The notes: generated by a model from the sequence alone, not told the origin. DNA of 64,000 nt from Bin87 sp965262485 (GCA_965262485.1 OZ253540.1:930001-994000); one strand, 5' to 3'. Counted from the stretch's first letter, positions 8,344 to 17,925 are shown. Translations and numbers: made by a program.

Positions 8344-10332
8344 TCAGTTATCCGCCGCCACCGCCGGAACGCCGCAGATGGCATCGTACTGCTCGCCGCC
8401 GTGTCCAACGACGGTGTCCACGTCTTCCGGCAGCAAATATCCTTCGGACACCAGATGCTCCGCCGCAGCCCTTACCCGGCTCAAATACTCCTCGCGTGAA
8501 GCGTATCGTTCCTGGATTGAGGGTCTGGGGTCTCCCGATGCAATGCGTTCTTCTCGGCTCACCGGCAACGGAATCGCTGAGCCGACAACGGTTCCACCTG
8601 GCGCCAGCACTTGACCCTCGCCACCGATGTCCGCGTGCCGCACGTTCCAGCCGGCAAACGTTGCCAGCGGCACCGAGATGGCCGGCAGCCGCACTCCACC
8701 GATTTCGTTGCCGTCAGAGTCCACGCTCGAAACCATAGACGGGAAAGCGTCTCCCACCTTCGGCGGTATTTGCGACGGCACGGCCCGGTCCGGGCCGAAA
8801 TCCAGTGACCGTATAATCTTGTGGTGCCTGGGGAAACTCGCCCCCGGGATGTTTTTGAACAACCCGGCCAGCGTATCCGCCTCAATTATGGTCCCGTTGT
8901 CGTGGCGGGGATACCGATTGCCTGGCGGTTCCTGCTCAAGGGTAACCCAATTGTCCAGATGATGCAGCGAGGCGCGCAGCAGCGGACGGTAATCCACGAA
9001 GTTCAGCGGTTGAGTGCCCCTTGCGCCGGAATCCGGGTTGGTATCGGATAGCGGCAACTTCGCCGGGCCGTGTTGCGTGCCGCAGAAAAGCCACGACCGC
9101 ACGTTGGCGGGAGGATCAATATCTCTGGCGCCATCGGTGCTGCCATGAGCCAGTGCGCCGTGTCCGCCCCAGTATTCCGACGCGGTGTTGGTGTAGATGA
9201 TCCTGGGCGCACACCCGGTCTCTTGCACCCTGGCAATGACGCCGCCGTCGCCTTCCGGATCAATATCGAGATGAGGCGGCAGATTGTTCACGCTGCGGTT
9301 GGACAAACTGGAGGGCTGCCCAAACCTGACGTTGAATTCTCCCATCTTCCCGCCAGCGACGTTCGGCAGCATCCCGTCGAACAGCTGGCGACCCGATTCG
9401 TCCCGGTTCAGACCGGCGTGCAGCATTTGCCGCAAAAATCGGCCGCTCTGACTCCGGCCAAAGGCATAGGCCCGGCCAATTGCGCCCGCCAGCGGGTTGA
9501 CCGTCCCTGCCGTGTCGGTCTCGCCGTAATGGAGCCAGGCCACAATGTCACGGGTAGCCAGCATACCCAAACCGACAATGGGAGCGTGGGACGTCTCGTA
9601 CAGGACTCGATACACCTTGCCGGCTTCGAATCCCGTGTCCAGGGTGATGTGCGATGCGTCCGGTATTCGCCGCCCGTCCACGATGCGCGCAAACGCCCAA
9701 CGTTCCCGCGGGATTACCGTTTCGGGCCCGTCCTCGTGTTCCTGCACCGTGAGCGCCGAATCCCAGCTTTCCAGATGATTGGTCGGGTATGGCTGATGGT
9801 CCCGGTCCGACAAAAATTGAGCAGCGATTGGGGCAATGGGTTGGAACGAAACTACTATTTTTCCGGAAACCGGAGAACCGTCTGCGTTTCGGGCGTTGGG
9901 AACATTGCACCGCAGCAACCCTGGCGCCGTCGGTACGTCGTGCTGCCACCCGCACCACACCATGCTGTAACCCCGTCGCATCAGGAATCCGTTGCCCGGA
10001 TGAGGGTCCGCATCGGGCGGCGCGTCGGGCGAATCGTTCAGGTTCTTTAGCAGCAGTTCCTTGCCGCGATTCAGCACGTCCAGTATCAAACGACCGTTGC
10101 CGTGGTCGTTGTCCACCGGTTTCACGATGCGAAAATCGGCAGAAAACTCAACCAGACCATCTTCATTCCGAGGCGCCAGCGCGATGTCCGCAATAACTGC
10201 GTTATCAGCGTGCGTCGGATCGACGGCGAAGCGAGCCAGCCCGTCCATCTGTTCGTATCGACCAACGGTCCCGAATAGCTCACCGTCGGCAAACGGGCGG
10301 CGATTTGAGATTTCCAGTCTAGTCAGCGCCAT
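8344..10332 (-). CDS. Large alpha/beta-hydrolase-domain protein
   Basis: A 662-aa protein of the long alpha/beta hydrolase-domain family. The nucleophile elbow is AFGRSQSGRFLRQ, with Ser of G-R-S-Q-S as probable nucleophile; the preceding region (RVLYETSHAPIVGLGMLATR) and following FDGMLPNVAGG are characteristic. The N-terminal ~180 residues form a beta-rich part that starts TRLEISNRRPFADGELFG. No signal peptide is visible, so it is likely cytosolic. ATG 10332 follows AGGTGAACC. It starts 17 bp after the STAND gene stop and the two may share a transcript. Substrate unknown. Confidence 0.8.
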   Translation of the reverse strand: MALTRLEISNRRPFADGELFGTVGRYEQMDGLARFAVDPTHADNAVIADIALAPRNEDGLVEFSADFRIVKPVDNDHGNGRLILDVLNRGKELLLKNLNDSPDAPPDADPHPGNGFLMRRGYSMVWCGWQHDVPTAPGLLRCNVPNARNADGSPVSGKIVVSFQPIAPIAAQFLSDRDHQPYPTNHLESWDSALTVQEHEDGPETVIPRERWAFARIVDGRRIPDASHITLDTGFEAGKVYRVLYETSHAPIVGLGMLATRDIVAWLHYGETDTAGTVNPLAGAIGRAYAFGRSQSGRFLRQMLHAGLNRDESGRQLFDGMLPNVAGGKMGEFNVRFGQPSSLSNRSVNNLPPHLDIDPEGDGGVIARVQETGCAPRIIYTNTASEYWGGHGALAHGSTDGARDIDPPANVRSWLFCGTQHGPAKLPLSDTNPDSGARGTQPLNFVDYRPLLRASLHHLDNWVTLEQEPPGNRYPRHDNGTIIEADTLAGLFKNIPGASFPRHHKIIRSLDFGPDRAVPSQIPPKVGDAFPSMVSSVDSDGNEIGGVRLPAISVPLATFAGWNVRHADIGGEGQVLAPGGTVVGSAIPLPVSREERIASGDPRPSIQERYASREEYLSRVRAAAEHLVSEGYLLPEDVDTVVGHGGEQYDAICGVPAVAADN

Positions 10333-10349
10333 AACGGTTCACCTCGCCA

Positions 10350-13300
10350 TCACAATATCGTGCTAGTGTCCACCTGCAGGTCTTCAGGCGGTTCAGACCC
10401 AACGTTGCCGCGCCACCATTCGGAAAACGCCTCGGCGCCCATATTCTGCTCCAGGCGGCCCAGGTGTGCCTTCACCTGCACCAGCATGGGCAACTGGTGG
10501 TCCACTACCAGCTGGTAAGTCCGCGATACCCAGTGCATGGCGCCGGTCAGGTTGCCGCGTTCTTCCTCCACCATCCCCATCTGGCCGTACGTTCGCGCCG
10601 CCCGCAAAATGTCGCGGGTATCCTCGAAAGCCTGGCGTGCTCGGTCATACCATTCCTGGGCCTGGTCCAGGTTCCCCTGTTCGTGGTGCAGGACACCAAT
10701 CTGCCTTGCCTCGATACCCATGCCCCGAACGTCCCCCATTTCTTCCCTGGTATCCATCGCGGTTGCCAGCCACTCCTCGGCCTCGTCCGGAATGCCCCTG
10801 GCCTGCGCCAGCGTGCCCAGATGGTGAAATTCGATGACCATTTGTTCCTGCATACCAAGCCGGTCGCACAGCCCCAGCGCCTGTTGATACCAGTTTTGGG
10901 CCTCTTCAAACAGATATTCGGAGTGATCCACCGTCCCCAAAGCATGGAATATGTACACCGCCGTTTCTTCGTCGCGGTTCTCCTCCACGATCTCCCGCGC
11001 CCGGTGGTACCAGCTGCGCGCCTCGTCGTATTCAAACCTCAGGTGGCAGGCCGCCCCCAGGGCTCGATAGTCGCTAACCATTTCTTCGTAGTCAGGCAAC
11101 CGCTGGTGGATGTCCAGGGCTCTGGAGTACCACTCCTTCGCCGATCCGTATTGCCATTGGTGGTGCCTCACCTGGCCGATTGCGAAGCACGCGTCGGCTA
11201 TGGATTCCTGATCTTCGCCGCCGTCAATGATTTCCAGGCCCTTCTCCAACCATTCCGACGCCGCGTCGTACTGGCCTCGGCGGCTGGCGATCAATCCGTT
11301 CTGGTGATAGACCGCGGCGGTGCGGGGATCCGTTTCCCCGTCGTCTTGTGACAACAGGTAGGCCAGCAGCTGATCGTTGTACCCGGACGCCCGGTCCAGT
11401 TCCAGCAGTTCCACCGACTCCATTGCGTCGGTGCCAAGTATGTACTGCCAGAATTCTATGGCGCCGTTGGCTTCGGCTTCGGCTGCCGAATGACCCACGG
11501 TGTCCAGCAGTTGCCCCCGCAGCCGGCGCAATTCCGGGAATCTGCGCTGCATCCGGTACACCTGGGCCAGCGGTTGAATCAGCAACTGGGCGTTGTCCCA
11601 CTGGCGATACTCCAGTGACAAACCCAGGGCCTGCGTCAAATTGCCTTCTTCAGCCAGCACTGCCGTAACGCCGGTGTCCTGGTTTTCGTACAGGCTCTCC
11701 ATAAAATAGTCCGCAGTGTCCGCATATACTCTGACGAACTCGGTTTCCAGTTGCTGTATTCCGCCAGCCGGAATTTGCCGCCCCAATTTTTGCCCCAGGA
11801 ACCACGGCATCGCCGGGTTGATCTGGTAAACGCTGGGTGAAATAGGCTCCACGAATCCCGACGACATCGCCGAACGCAGTAACGTGCGGCAGGCTCCCCA
11901 TCCCAGGTCTTCGCCGGTTATGGTGGCGTACACCCGCTCCTGGGTAATGTGGTTCAGCACGTCCAGCATGACGCGTCGCTGGAACATGGACAGAAAGGGC
12001 AGATGCGTGCGGCTGCGATGCGACATTCGCGAGAACGCATACTCCATTGCGGCAGTCAGGATTGGTGCGCGCCCCGGTTCCCCGCCATCCGGCATCTCGT
12101 TCAGCAATCGGGTGATTTCACCCACGGCCACCGATGCTGGAACCTCTTTCACCGGTGGAATCGCAACCTGCATGGCCAGTGGATGCCCCTGCAGCAGCTC
12201 CATCAATTCGCCGAAATCGCTCCCGACTCTCGAAGCCGGAACGGCAACCTTCTCCATCACCGCGCCCGCCAGGCCGTTACGGTCCGCTTCCATCAGTCCG
12301 TCCAGCCTTACCGAGGCGTGGGGAACGGACAACCAGCTTTCCGATGGTCGTCGGCTTATCAACAAACCCCTGCTGCCCACCGGACCGGTTGTAACCTCAC
12401 TCAGAAATGCCGCCAAACCGGGCAACTCGGTCTCGTCAAGCAGCCCAGGCGATCCGTCGGGGAATCCCGCCACGTTTTCGACGTTGTCCCAAACCAGCAG
12501 GGACGCATTCTGTTGCAGGTAGGTGGTAACCCACTGGCGCTGTTGGTTGGCCGGGATATTGGCGAATTCCAAGCCCGCCACCGCAGTCCCGATCTCATGT
12601 ATCACCCGTTCGATGCCCGCCGGATGTGATGCTTCAAAGGCGGTGTAAAACACACCGCCAGGGAACGTTACCCGTGCCGGTTTCAGGAACCACCGGCACA
12701 ACCCCAGGGCCAGCTCGGTTTTGCCCACGCCCGTATCACCCGACAACATTACGACGGCATTGGCTCGAAGCAGATGCTCCAGCTGCCGCAATTCGGCGTG
12801 GCGACCCACCAGCCCATACTGACCGGCGGCCGGAATCTGCAAATCTTCGGTTGGCGCTTCTTCGGGATGGATTACCGGCGGCGCCAGCGGGTCGGGCTGG
12901 TGTTCCGCGATCGTCGGCGGCAGATATCGCCTGGACTGGTACACAATTGGCGGGTGCCAGTCCCACGTAACCCGTTTGCCGTTCAGCGTAATGCGTTCCG
13001 GCGCATCCATGAGTCTGGTTCGCAACCGGGCCACCGCGTGAGCCACCGAGTTTCCCTGGGTCACGGCCGTATAAAATTCCCGCGTCGCCGCTTCTCTCGT
13101 ATCCGGGTGCAACGGGAACGGTATCATCGCGACCTGCGCCACGCCCGCTCGAGCGACGGATGCCGCAATCGTTGACCACAGTTGCGTGGTAGAGCCGGTG
13201 GCCTGAGCGCCGGCAGAAATGAGACAGACCTTCACACCGGAGTCGGCCAGCACGCGGCCCAGAACCTCGGGTTGCACCGGGTCCGGCGAGCCGTCATCAG

Positions 13301-14051
13301 ATTCCAGCAGCAACATGCCGTCCGAGTTCGCCGTCACGCCGTCAAGATGCGCTACGTGGTAAGCGCCAGGGTTTGCGCCGAGATACCGGCCAAGCGCTTC
13401 CAGTGTGGCCGGTCGCGGGTTGTTCAACGACGCTTCCAGGTTAAGACTCTCCAACGCCGCCACCGTGGCATCTGCCAGATTCCCACCTGCAACGACCGGC
13501 GCCGCCAGCAGGGACTCATGCGGCTCGGCGCTGCCGGCGGCTGGGGTCGGCGACAGGACAAAGACGTTGAACGACTCCTCAGTACGTTCGTCTGTATCAT
13601 CAACGGGCGGGTCAGATTCAAACTGGCGTACTACGCCGTGTACCCTGGTGCAGAAGTACCCCAAGGTGGGGTCGTTCATCAACTCCCAGGGCAGCGCCAG
13701 GAATCGCGGATTTGGTGAGACGATAGCGACATCCGCTTCTCCGTCCTCGGCTAGAAATTGATCCAGTAATGAACGGCCTTCGCTTCCGGCTGCAAACAGC
13801 GTTTCGAACAGCACCCGCCCCAAATTGCGCATGGCCTCTTCGACGGCTTCAGCGCGGCTCAACACGCCAATCGGCGCTCGCTGAAATTCGGTGTGATACC
13901 AATCCAGCGCGGCGCGTTCGTCATCGGTCAAGTCCAACGTGAACGTCGTTGGCGAGGAGGAACCGGCGCTGCCCGTTGCGGTAGTCAGCCGCAACTCGAC
14001 TTGCCCGTGGTCGGGAACTTCCTTGATTTCTAACGAAAGCGGCTTGGACAC
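10350..14051 (-). CDS. CHAT-like / STAND NTPase / TPR protein
   Basis: A 1233-aa multidomain protein. Residues about 60-360 resemble a CHAT (caspase-like) domain: RFLALPWELM, then YHVAHLDGV (about 235) and VCLISAGAQATG (about 278). In typical CHAT domains these places read HFDGHG and L-x-A-C, so both catalytic His and Cys appear replaced (Val and Gly). A STAND/NB-ARC-type ATPase follows: Walker A GDTGVGKTE at about 437-445, Walker B SLLVWDNVE, and RGLLISRRPSE. The C-terminal ~450 residues are TPR repeats with recurrent A-x-x-WY-x-x-A units. GTG start after GCAGGAGAG. The architecture is that of signalling or defence STAND proteins, with TPRs as sensor; with a dead protease the CHAT part may be a scaffold. 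Role inferred only. Confidence 0.82.
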   Translation of the reverse strand: MSKPLSLEIKEVPDHGQVELRLTTATGSAGSSSPTTFTLDLTDDERAALDWYHTEFQRAPIGVLSRAEAVEEAMRNLGRVLFETLFAAGSEGRSLLDQFLAEDGEADVAIVSPNPRFLALPWELMNDPTLGYFCTRVHGVVRQFESDPPVDDTDERTEESFNVFVLSPTPAAGSAEPHESLLAAPVVAGGNLADATVAALESLNLEASLNNPRPATLEALGRYLGANPGAYHVAHLDGVTANSDGMLLLESDDGSPDPVQPEVLGRVLADSGVKVCLISAGAQATGSTTQLWSTIAASVARAGVAQVAMIPFPLHPDTREAATREFYTAVTQGNSVAHAVARLRTRLMDAPERITLNGKRVTWDWHPPIVYQSRRYLPPTIAEHQPDPLAPPVIHPEEAPTEDLQIPAAGQYGLVGRHAELRQLEHLLRANAVVMLSGDTGVGKTELALGLCRWFLKPARVTFPGGVFYTAFEASHPAGIERVIHEIGTAVAGLEFANIPANQQRQWVTTYLQQNASLLVWDNVENVAGFPDGSPGLLDETELPGLAAFLSEVTTGPVGSRGLLISRRPSESWLSVPHASVRLDGLMEADRNGLAGAVMEKVAVPASRVGSDFGELMELLQGHPLAMQVAIPPVKEVPASVAVGEITRLLNEMPDGGEPGRAPILTAAMEYAFSRMSHRSRTHLPFLSMFQRRVMLDVLNHITQERVYATITGEDLGWGACRTLLRSAMSSGFVEPISPSVYQINPAMPWFLGQKLGRQIPAGGIQQLETEFVRVYADTADYFMESLYENQDTGVTAVLAEEGNLTQALGLSLEYRQWDNAQLLIQPLAQVYRMQRRFPELRRLRGQLLDTVGHSAAEAEANGAIEFWQYILGTDAMESVELLELDRASGYNDQLLAYLLSQDDGETDPRTAAVYHQNGLIASRRGQYDAASEWLEKGLEIIDGGEDQESIADACFAIGQVRHHQWQYGSAKEWYSRALDIHQRLPDYEEMVSDYRALGAACHLRFEYDEARSWYHRAREIVEENRDEETAVYIFHALGTVDHSEYLFEEAQNWYQQALGLCDRLGMQEQMVIEFHHLGTLAQARGIPDEAEEWLATAMDTREEMGDVRGMGIEARQIGVLHHEQGNLDQAQEWYDRARQAFEDTRDILRAARTYGQMGMVEEERGNLTGAMHWVSRTYQLVVDHQLPMLVQVKAHLGRLEQNMGAEAFSEWWRGNVGSEPPEDLQVDTSTIL

Positions 14052-14253
14052 AATCTCTCCTGCAATGGATCAATCACTCTACATAACGAGGGGATAGCTC
14101 CGACAATGAATCGCCTTGTCTCCGGTTGCCGGGTGGTTTACAATTATCGCCGCCCGCAAACGGGGAACGCACGATAAGCATTCTCGAATCTGGGCCGCAT
14201 TATACAACACGACGCGGCCTGGGAGTGGCCTCCCCTCCAGTTGAGATTTGGTA
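14052..14253. promoter_or_regulatory. Divergent intergenic region (candidate promoters)
   Basis: About 200 bp between the divergent STAND and CitE-like genes, so it should hold two outward promoters. Candidate -10-like elements are TATACA near 14203 for the rightward genes and AT-rich sequence near 14085 leftward; neither has a clear -35. The rightward gene's start ATG 14254 is preceded by GAGATTTGGTA, a weak ribosome site. Confidence 0.3.
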
Positions 14254-15195
14254 ATGGCATATACCGATAAAATCCGGCGTTCGTGGCTGTTGGTTCCCAT
14301 CTCCCAACCCGAACGCATCGCTGCAATAACCGCGTCCGGAACCGATGTAGCCGTGCTCGACCTGGTTGAATTCGTTGCCGAGCGCGATAAACCCGCCGCC
14401 CGTGAAGCAGTGCCGGGTTCCCTCGACGCGGCCAAGGGTGGCGGAGCCGAAATCTTCGTTCAGGTCGACCCCGAACTCCTGCTGGCCGACCTCAGCGCCG
14501 CCATTTGGCCGGGCGTTTCGGGAGTCGTTATCAGTCGGCTGGAATCAGCAGATCAAATTGCCCGCGCTGATGCATTGATCGCAACGCTGGAAAGCGAACG
14601 TGGTTTGTTGCCCGGCAGTGTCGAAATAGTGGCGTCGCTGGAAACGGCCGCCGGCAATCACGATGGTTTCGCCATCGCCACAGCCAGCGACCGGATCTGG
14701 GGCATCACACTGGGCCGCGCCGACCTTACCATGGATTTGCGACCGGAACCATCCGGTGAGATTCATCTCATGGAATACCTGATGCAGCGGCTGATCGTAT
14801 TGGCCGGCGCAACCGGCAAAACTCCCCTCGGAGCCTGGTGGCGCGCACCCGACCGAGGGCTGTTGGCTACGCCGGCGAACACGCTGGAGGCGGCTCGTCG
14901 CGGGCGCTCAATCGGTTTTAAAGGGTCGTTCTGCGTGTTGGATAATCAGGTTCCTGCCCTCAATGAAGGTTATACGCCTTCTTCCGAGGAATCTGACGCT
15001 GCGGACTCCCTGCTTGAAACGTATGCTGATGCCACCCGGTCGGGTACCGAGTCCATTGCGGTAGTGGGCGGTCGTACTCTCACACCGGACATAATCCAGC
15101 AATATGCTCACGTGTCTGCGCTGGCAGATGCCTGTGCCGTTCGTGACGAATTCAAGGCCGCCGCTGTCGCCGGCCGGCCCATCCCATTGCCCTAA
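14254..15195 (+). CDS. CitE-like HpcH/HpaI aldolase family protein (copy 1 of 3)
   Basis: A 313-aa CitE-like TIM-barrel lyase. The metal-binding Glu lies in ASLETAAG and the metal-binding Asp in LGRADLTMDL, both as in active family members; the early barrel motif, usually DLED, reads DLVE. The C-terminal GFKGSFCVLDNQVPALNEG with FTP-like YTPSSEE is typical of CoA-thioester lyases of this family (citramalyl-, malyl- or beta-methylmalyl-CoA). ATG 14254 chosen over TTG 14248. First of three consecutive paralogues on the plus strand, 63 bp before copy 2; copies likely form an operon. Confidence 0.85.
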   Translation: MAYTDKIRRSWLLVPISQPERIAAITASGTDVAVLDLVEFVAERDKPAAREAVPGSLDAAKGGGAEIFVQVDPELLLADLSAAIWPGVSGVVISRLESADQIARADALIATLESERGLLPGSVEIVASLETAAGNHDGFAIATASDRIWGITLGRADLTMDLRPEPSGEIHLMEYLMQRLIVLAGATGKTPLGAWWRAPDRGLLATPANTLEAARRGRSIGFKGSFCVLDNQVPALNEGYTPSSEESDAADSLLETYADATRSGTESIAVVGGRTLTPDIIQQYAHVSALADACAVRDEFKAAAVAGRPIPLP

Positions 15196-15258
15196 CCAAC
15201 CAAATCGTCCCGGCGAACCAGTCGCCCCGGCGAGCCCAATGCCCACAGAGGTTGTTCT

Positions 15259-16284
15259 ATGGCTGATTCCAGAAGGCGTCTGAAGCGATCCGGCCTGACG
15301 ATGCCCATCGTCACCGACCGGTTCATCAGCAATGCCTGGCATCGCGGTTGCGATTTTATCAACATGGACCTGGAAGACTCGGTTCCGCCGGATCTGAAAG
15401 GTGTCGCCCGCAACCTGGTCCGCCGCAGCATCCCGGTGGTCAACAAGGGCGGAGCCGACGCGGTGTGCCGTATCAATCACGATCTCATGGAGGCCGACCT
15501 CAACGCCGCCGTCTGGCCTGGTATGTTCCGTATCAACTATCCCAAGGCGGAGTACGGGCATGAAATCAGGCGCATGGACGAAATCATCACCCGTTTGGAG
15601 GCCGAAAGGGGCATTCGACCGGGTACGATAGAAATCGGCGCCAACATCGAGACTTCCATCGGTGTGGCCAACGCCTATGAGATCGCCTCGGCCAGCGAGC
15701 GAGTTCGCGATTTCGGCGGCGCTGCCGGTTATGATATGTCCCGGGACCTGGGCGTGGAGATGTTCGTCGGCTTTGACCAGTTTGTCTATGGCAAGGGCGA
15801 AGTCGAACTGGCCGCCCGCGCGTTGAATATCGAAGCTCGGGCTGCTCCTTTCACACCTAACATCACCGGCAGCGTGAGCGATCCGGATCGCGCATTCGAG
15901 GAAGCCGACGCAGCTCGCAAGTGTGGTTTTCGCATCGGCGGAGGGTTGCATCCCTACGTCGTGGATTCCCAGAACCGCGGCTTTACTCCCACCGGGGCCG
16001 AAATCTCCGACGCCCATTGGGTGCTCCAGGAGTTCCGCAAGTTGACGGTCTCCAGCGAAACGTGGGTTCAAATCGACACTGCATCCGTGGACCGGAGTTC
16101 CCAACCCCTGCCGCTGGAAACGTCCGGGCCCACCGACAGCAGGTATAGAATAATCGACCGCTACGAAGCTGCCCGGGCCGAAGAGCTGTTGGCTTGGGCA
16201 GAGCTTTGCAGCGCCAGGGACGCAGAAAAGAACGAAGCCATCGCCAGGGTGCGCATGGCGGAGTCCGACGAAGCCGAACGATAA
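15259..16284 (+). CDS. CitE-like HpcH/HpaI aldolase family protein (copy 2 of 3)
   Basis: A 341-aa CitE-like protein. It alone of the three keeps the canonical DLED motif (INMDLEDSVPPDLKG). The metal-binding Glu is in ANIETSIG; the Asp region reads GYDMSRDLGV. A conserved C-terminal segment, CGFRIGGGLHPYVVDSQNRG then FTPTGAE, matches the family's CoA-side loop. It carries ~40 extra C-terminal residues compared with copy 1, rich in charged amino acids. ATG 15259 follows AGAGGTTG. Probably a CoA-thioester lyase; substrate unknown. Confidence 0.85.
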   Translation: MADSRRRLKRSGLTMPIVTDRFISNAWHRGCDFINMDLEDSVPPDLKGVARNLVRRSIPVVNKGGADAVCRINHDLMEADLNAAVWPGMFRINYPKAEYGHEIRRMDEIITRLEAERGIRPGTIEIGANIETSIGVANAYEIASASERVRDFGGAAGYDMSRDLGVEMFVGFDQFVYGKGEVELAARALNIEARAAPFTPNITGSVSDPDRAFEEADAARKCGFRIGGGLHPYVVDSQNRGFTPTGAEISDAHWVLQEFRKLTVSSETWVQIDTASVDRSSQPLPLETSGPTDSRYRIIDRYEAARAEELLAWAELCSARDAEKNEAIARVRMAESDEAER

Positions 16285-16304
16285 CCCGTGATTGGCGAGA
16301 TAGC

Positions 16305-17231
16305 ATGTTGATTCGACGCTCAAACCTGATGATTTCTGCCACCGATGCCAGGTCGATTCAATCGGCATGGCAGCACGATGCCGATGCTATTACGCTGGAC
16401 CTGCAGGATGGAATTCCTCGGTCAAAAATCGAAACTGCGCGGGATTCCCTGGGCCAATCGATCGCCCACGCCGGCCGGGGCGCTTCCGACGTGTTTGTCC
16501 GCGTCAACGCTGATTTTCTCTATTCTGATATCCAGGCCGCAGTCTGGCTTGGTTTGTCCGGTATTGTCCTGCCCGGCGTCGATTCGGTGCGCCTGGTTGC
16601 AGAAGCCGATGAATATCTGACCGAATTTGAACGGAGGCGCGGCGTCGCCGTCGGCGCTGTGGAGATAACTTTATCCGTGGAAACAGCGGCCGGCGTCTGG
16701 AATATCCGCGACATCATCGCCGCCAGTCCCCGGGTGAAACAGGTTGGCATCGACGAAGCAGCCCTGGCCGCAAACCTGTGGATCGTACAAAACACCGCCC
16801 TGGATCCTTTCGTATACGCCCGGGGACGCCTCTGCATCGAGGCCACCGCTGCCGGCGTACAACCTGTTGCGGTGGTTGACCCAACCGGCCAGGTCCCCGA
16901 CGACCTGCCGTACGACGACAAATTCCAGACTGCCACCGACGCGCGAAATCTGGGCTTCAAGGGTCTGGTGTGCTTACATCCCAGTTGGATCAGCGCCGTG
17001 AACGCAGCGTTTACCCCCACCGAATCGTTGGTGGATTACTATAAGCAGGTTCGCGATGTATTTGCCCAGGCGTTGGCTGCCGGTACCGCTGCCGCACCCT
17101 TTGCCGGTCGTATGATCGACGTTCCCGTTGACGAGCGGGCCAAAGACGTGCTCGCCCTCAGTGAGGCTTGCGCCGCGCGCGATGCCGAAAAGCGGGCTGT
17201 AGTATCCCATGCCACCCTCGGGCAGGAATAG
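16305..17231 (+). CDS. CitE-like protein, probably degenerate active site (copy 3 of 3)
   Basis: A 308-aa CitE-like paralogue, starting at ATG 16305, 20 bp after copy 2. The fold is clear (ITLDLQDGIP, LSVETAAG, FKGLVCLHPSWISAVN, FTPTESL), but the motif that supplies the metal-binding Asp in copy 1 (GRADLTMDL) reads DEAALAANL here, so the Asp seems lost, and DLED reads DLQD. This copy may be a non-catalytic subunit that pairs with copy 2; that is inference. A frame open further upstream overlaps copy 2 but has no family similarity before MLIRRSN. Confidence 0.8.
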   Translation: MLIRRSNLMISATDARSIQSAWQHDADAITLDLQDGIPRSKIETARDSLGQSIAHAGRGASDVFVRVNADFLYSDIQAAVWLGLSGIVLPGVDSVRLVAEADEYLTEFERRRGVAVGAVEITLSVETAAGVWNIRDIIAASPRVKQVGIDEAALAANLWIVQNTALDPFVYARGRLCIEATAAGVQPVAVVDPTGQVPDDLPYDDKFQTATDARNLGFKGLVCLHPSWISAVNAAFTPTESLVDYYKQVRDVFAQALAAGTAAAPFAGRMIDVPVDERAKDVLALSEACAARDAEKRAVVSHATLGQE

Positions 17232-17259
17232 TGCGATTCGGTTGTGACAGGAGACTGAC

Positions 17260-17676
17260 GTGATACATATCGACGATGAACTGCGCGCTCTGATTGACAA
17301 TGCCCTGGACGACCGTTGCCCCATCTCTATCGGCACGGTGTCAGCGGACGGTGAGCCGCAGATCAGCATGAAGGGCAGCGTGCTGGTGTTCGACCGGGAG
17401 ACCCTCGCCTACTGGGAACGGGCCTGGCGCTCTTCGGCTGCCAACGTCGTCGCCAATCCCAAAGTGGTCCTCTTCTATCGCAACCCCGAGCAGCGAATCA
17501 ATCTCAGATTCCACGGTATCGCCACCGTGTACCAGAGCGGCGCAATTCGCGAAAACGTCATGGCCCGCACGATCCAGGGAGAACTGGACCGAGACCCGGA
17601 ACGTACCGGCGCTGCGGTGCTGGTGCGTCTCTATCGCGTAACCCAGCTTTCCGGTGAAATACTCCAGGAGCGGTAG
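17260..17676 (+). CDS. Pyridoxamine 5'-phosphate oxidase-like (split-barrel flavin) protein
   Basis: A 138-aa PNPOx-like split barrel: SIGTVSADGEPQISMKGSV, then RSSAANVVANPKVVLFYRNP, then LRFHGIATVY. This is the general FMN/F420/haem-binding split-barrel pattern; the residues that define true PdxH are absent. GTG start at 17260 with ACAGGAG upstream. It follows the CitE-like trio by 28 bp and is probably in their operon. Likely reduces or binds a small molecule with a flavin; substrate unknown. Confidence 0.8.
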   Translation: MIHIDDELRALIDNALDDRCPISIGTVSADGEPQISMKGSVLVFDRETLAYWERAWRSSAANVVANPKVVLFYRNPEQRINLRFHGIATVYQSGAIRENVMARTIQGELDRDPERTGAAVLVRLYRVTQLSGEILQER

Positions 17677-17694
17677 TTGATCCGAGATAGTTGC

Positions 17695-17700
17695 TATACT
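17695..17700 (+). promoter_or_regulatory. -10-like TATACT before small membrane-protein pair 1
   Basis: TATACTAAAA occurs about 50 bp before the first gene of pair 1. The same ten bases occur about 44 bp before pair 3 at 55030. No good -35 hexamer is seen at the usual spacing in either place, so these may be weak or extended -10 promoters. Confidence 0.35.
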
Positions 17701-17748
17701 AAAACTCACGTCTCAGCCGAAACAACGTGAAGCGGGCTCGATATACCA

Positions 17749-17925
17749 TTGATCAGCGCCATCGTGGGTGGAATATTGTGCGGCGCAGCGGCCGCATTTC
17801 TCTTCACGTTTGCTTCCCAAATCGGGATCCTGCAATGGACCCACCACTTGATTGTCCCGGCGATCTACGTTGTCGGAGTACCCAGCGGAGTGTACATCGG
17901 TGTTAAGAGTATCAAGCTTCAATGA
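17749..17925 (+). CDS. Small two-TM membrane protein (pair 1, first gene)
   Basis: A 58-aa open frame starting at TTG 17749. Two hydrophobic helices are plain: ISAIVGGILCGAAAAFLFTF and LIVPAIYVVGVPSGVYIGV, separated by QIGILQWTHH. There is no ATG, an in-frame stop lies just upstream, and the ribosome site is weak, so the start is uncertain. Its stop overlaps the next start as ATGA (17922-17925), a sign of translational coupling that supports it as a real gene. No known family recognised. Similar in layout to the first genes at 53093 and 55074. Confidence 0.5.
   Translation: MISAIVGGILCGAAAAFLFTFASQIGILQWTHHLIVPAIYVVGVPSGVYIGVKSIKLQ

Noticed and set aside
14908..16368. 486-codon minus-strand open frame over the CitE-like genes
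   Set aside because: Antisense to three clearly coding genes; composition is that of a mirror frame (His/Gly/Arg-rich) with no domain.
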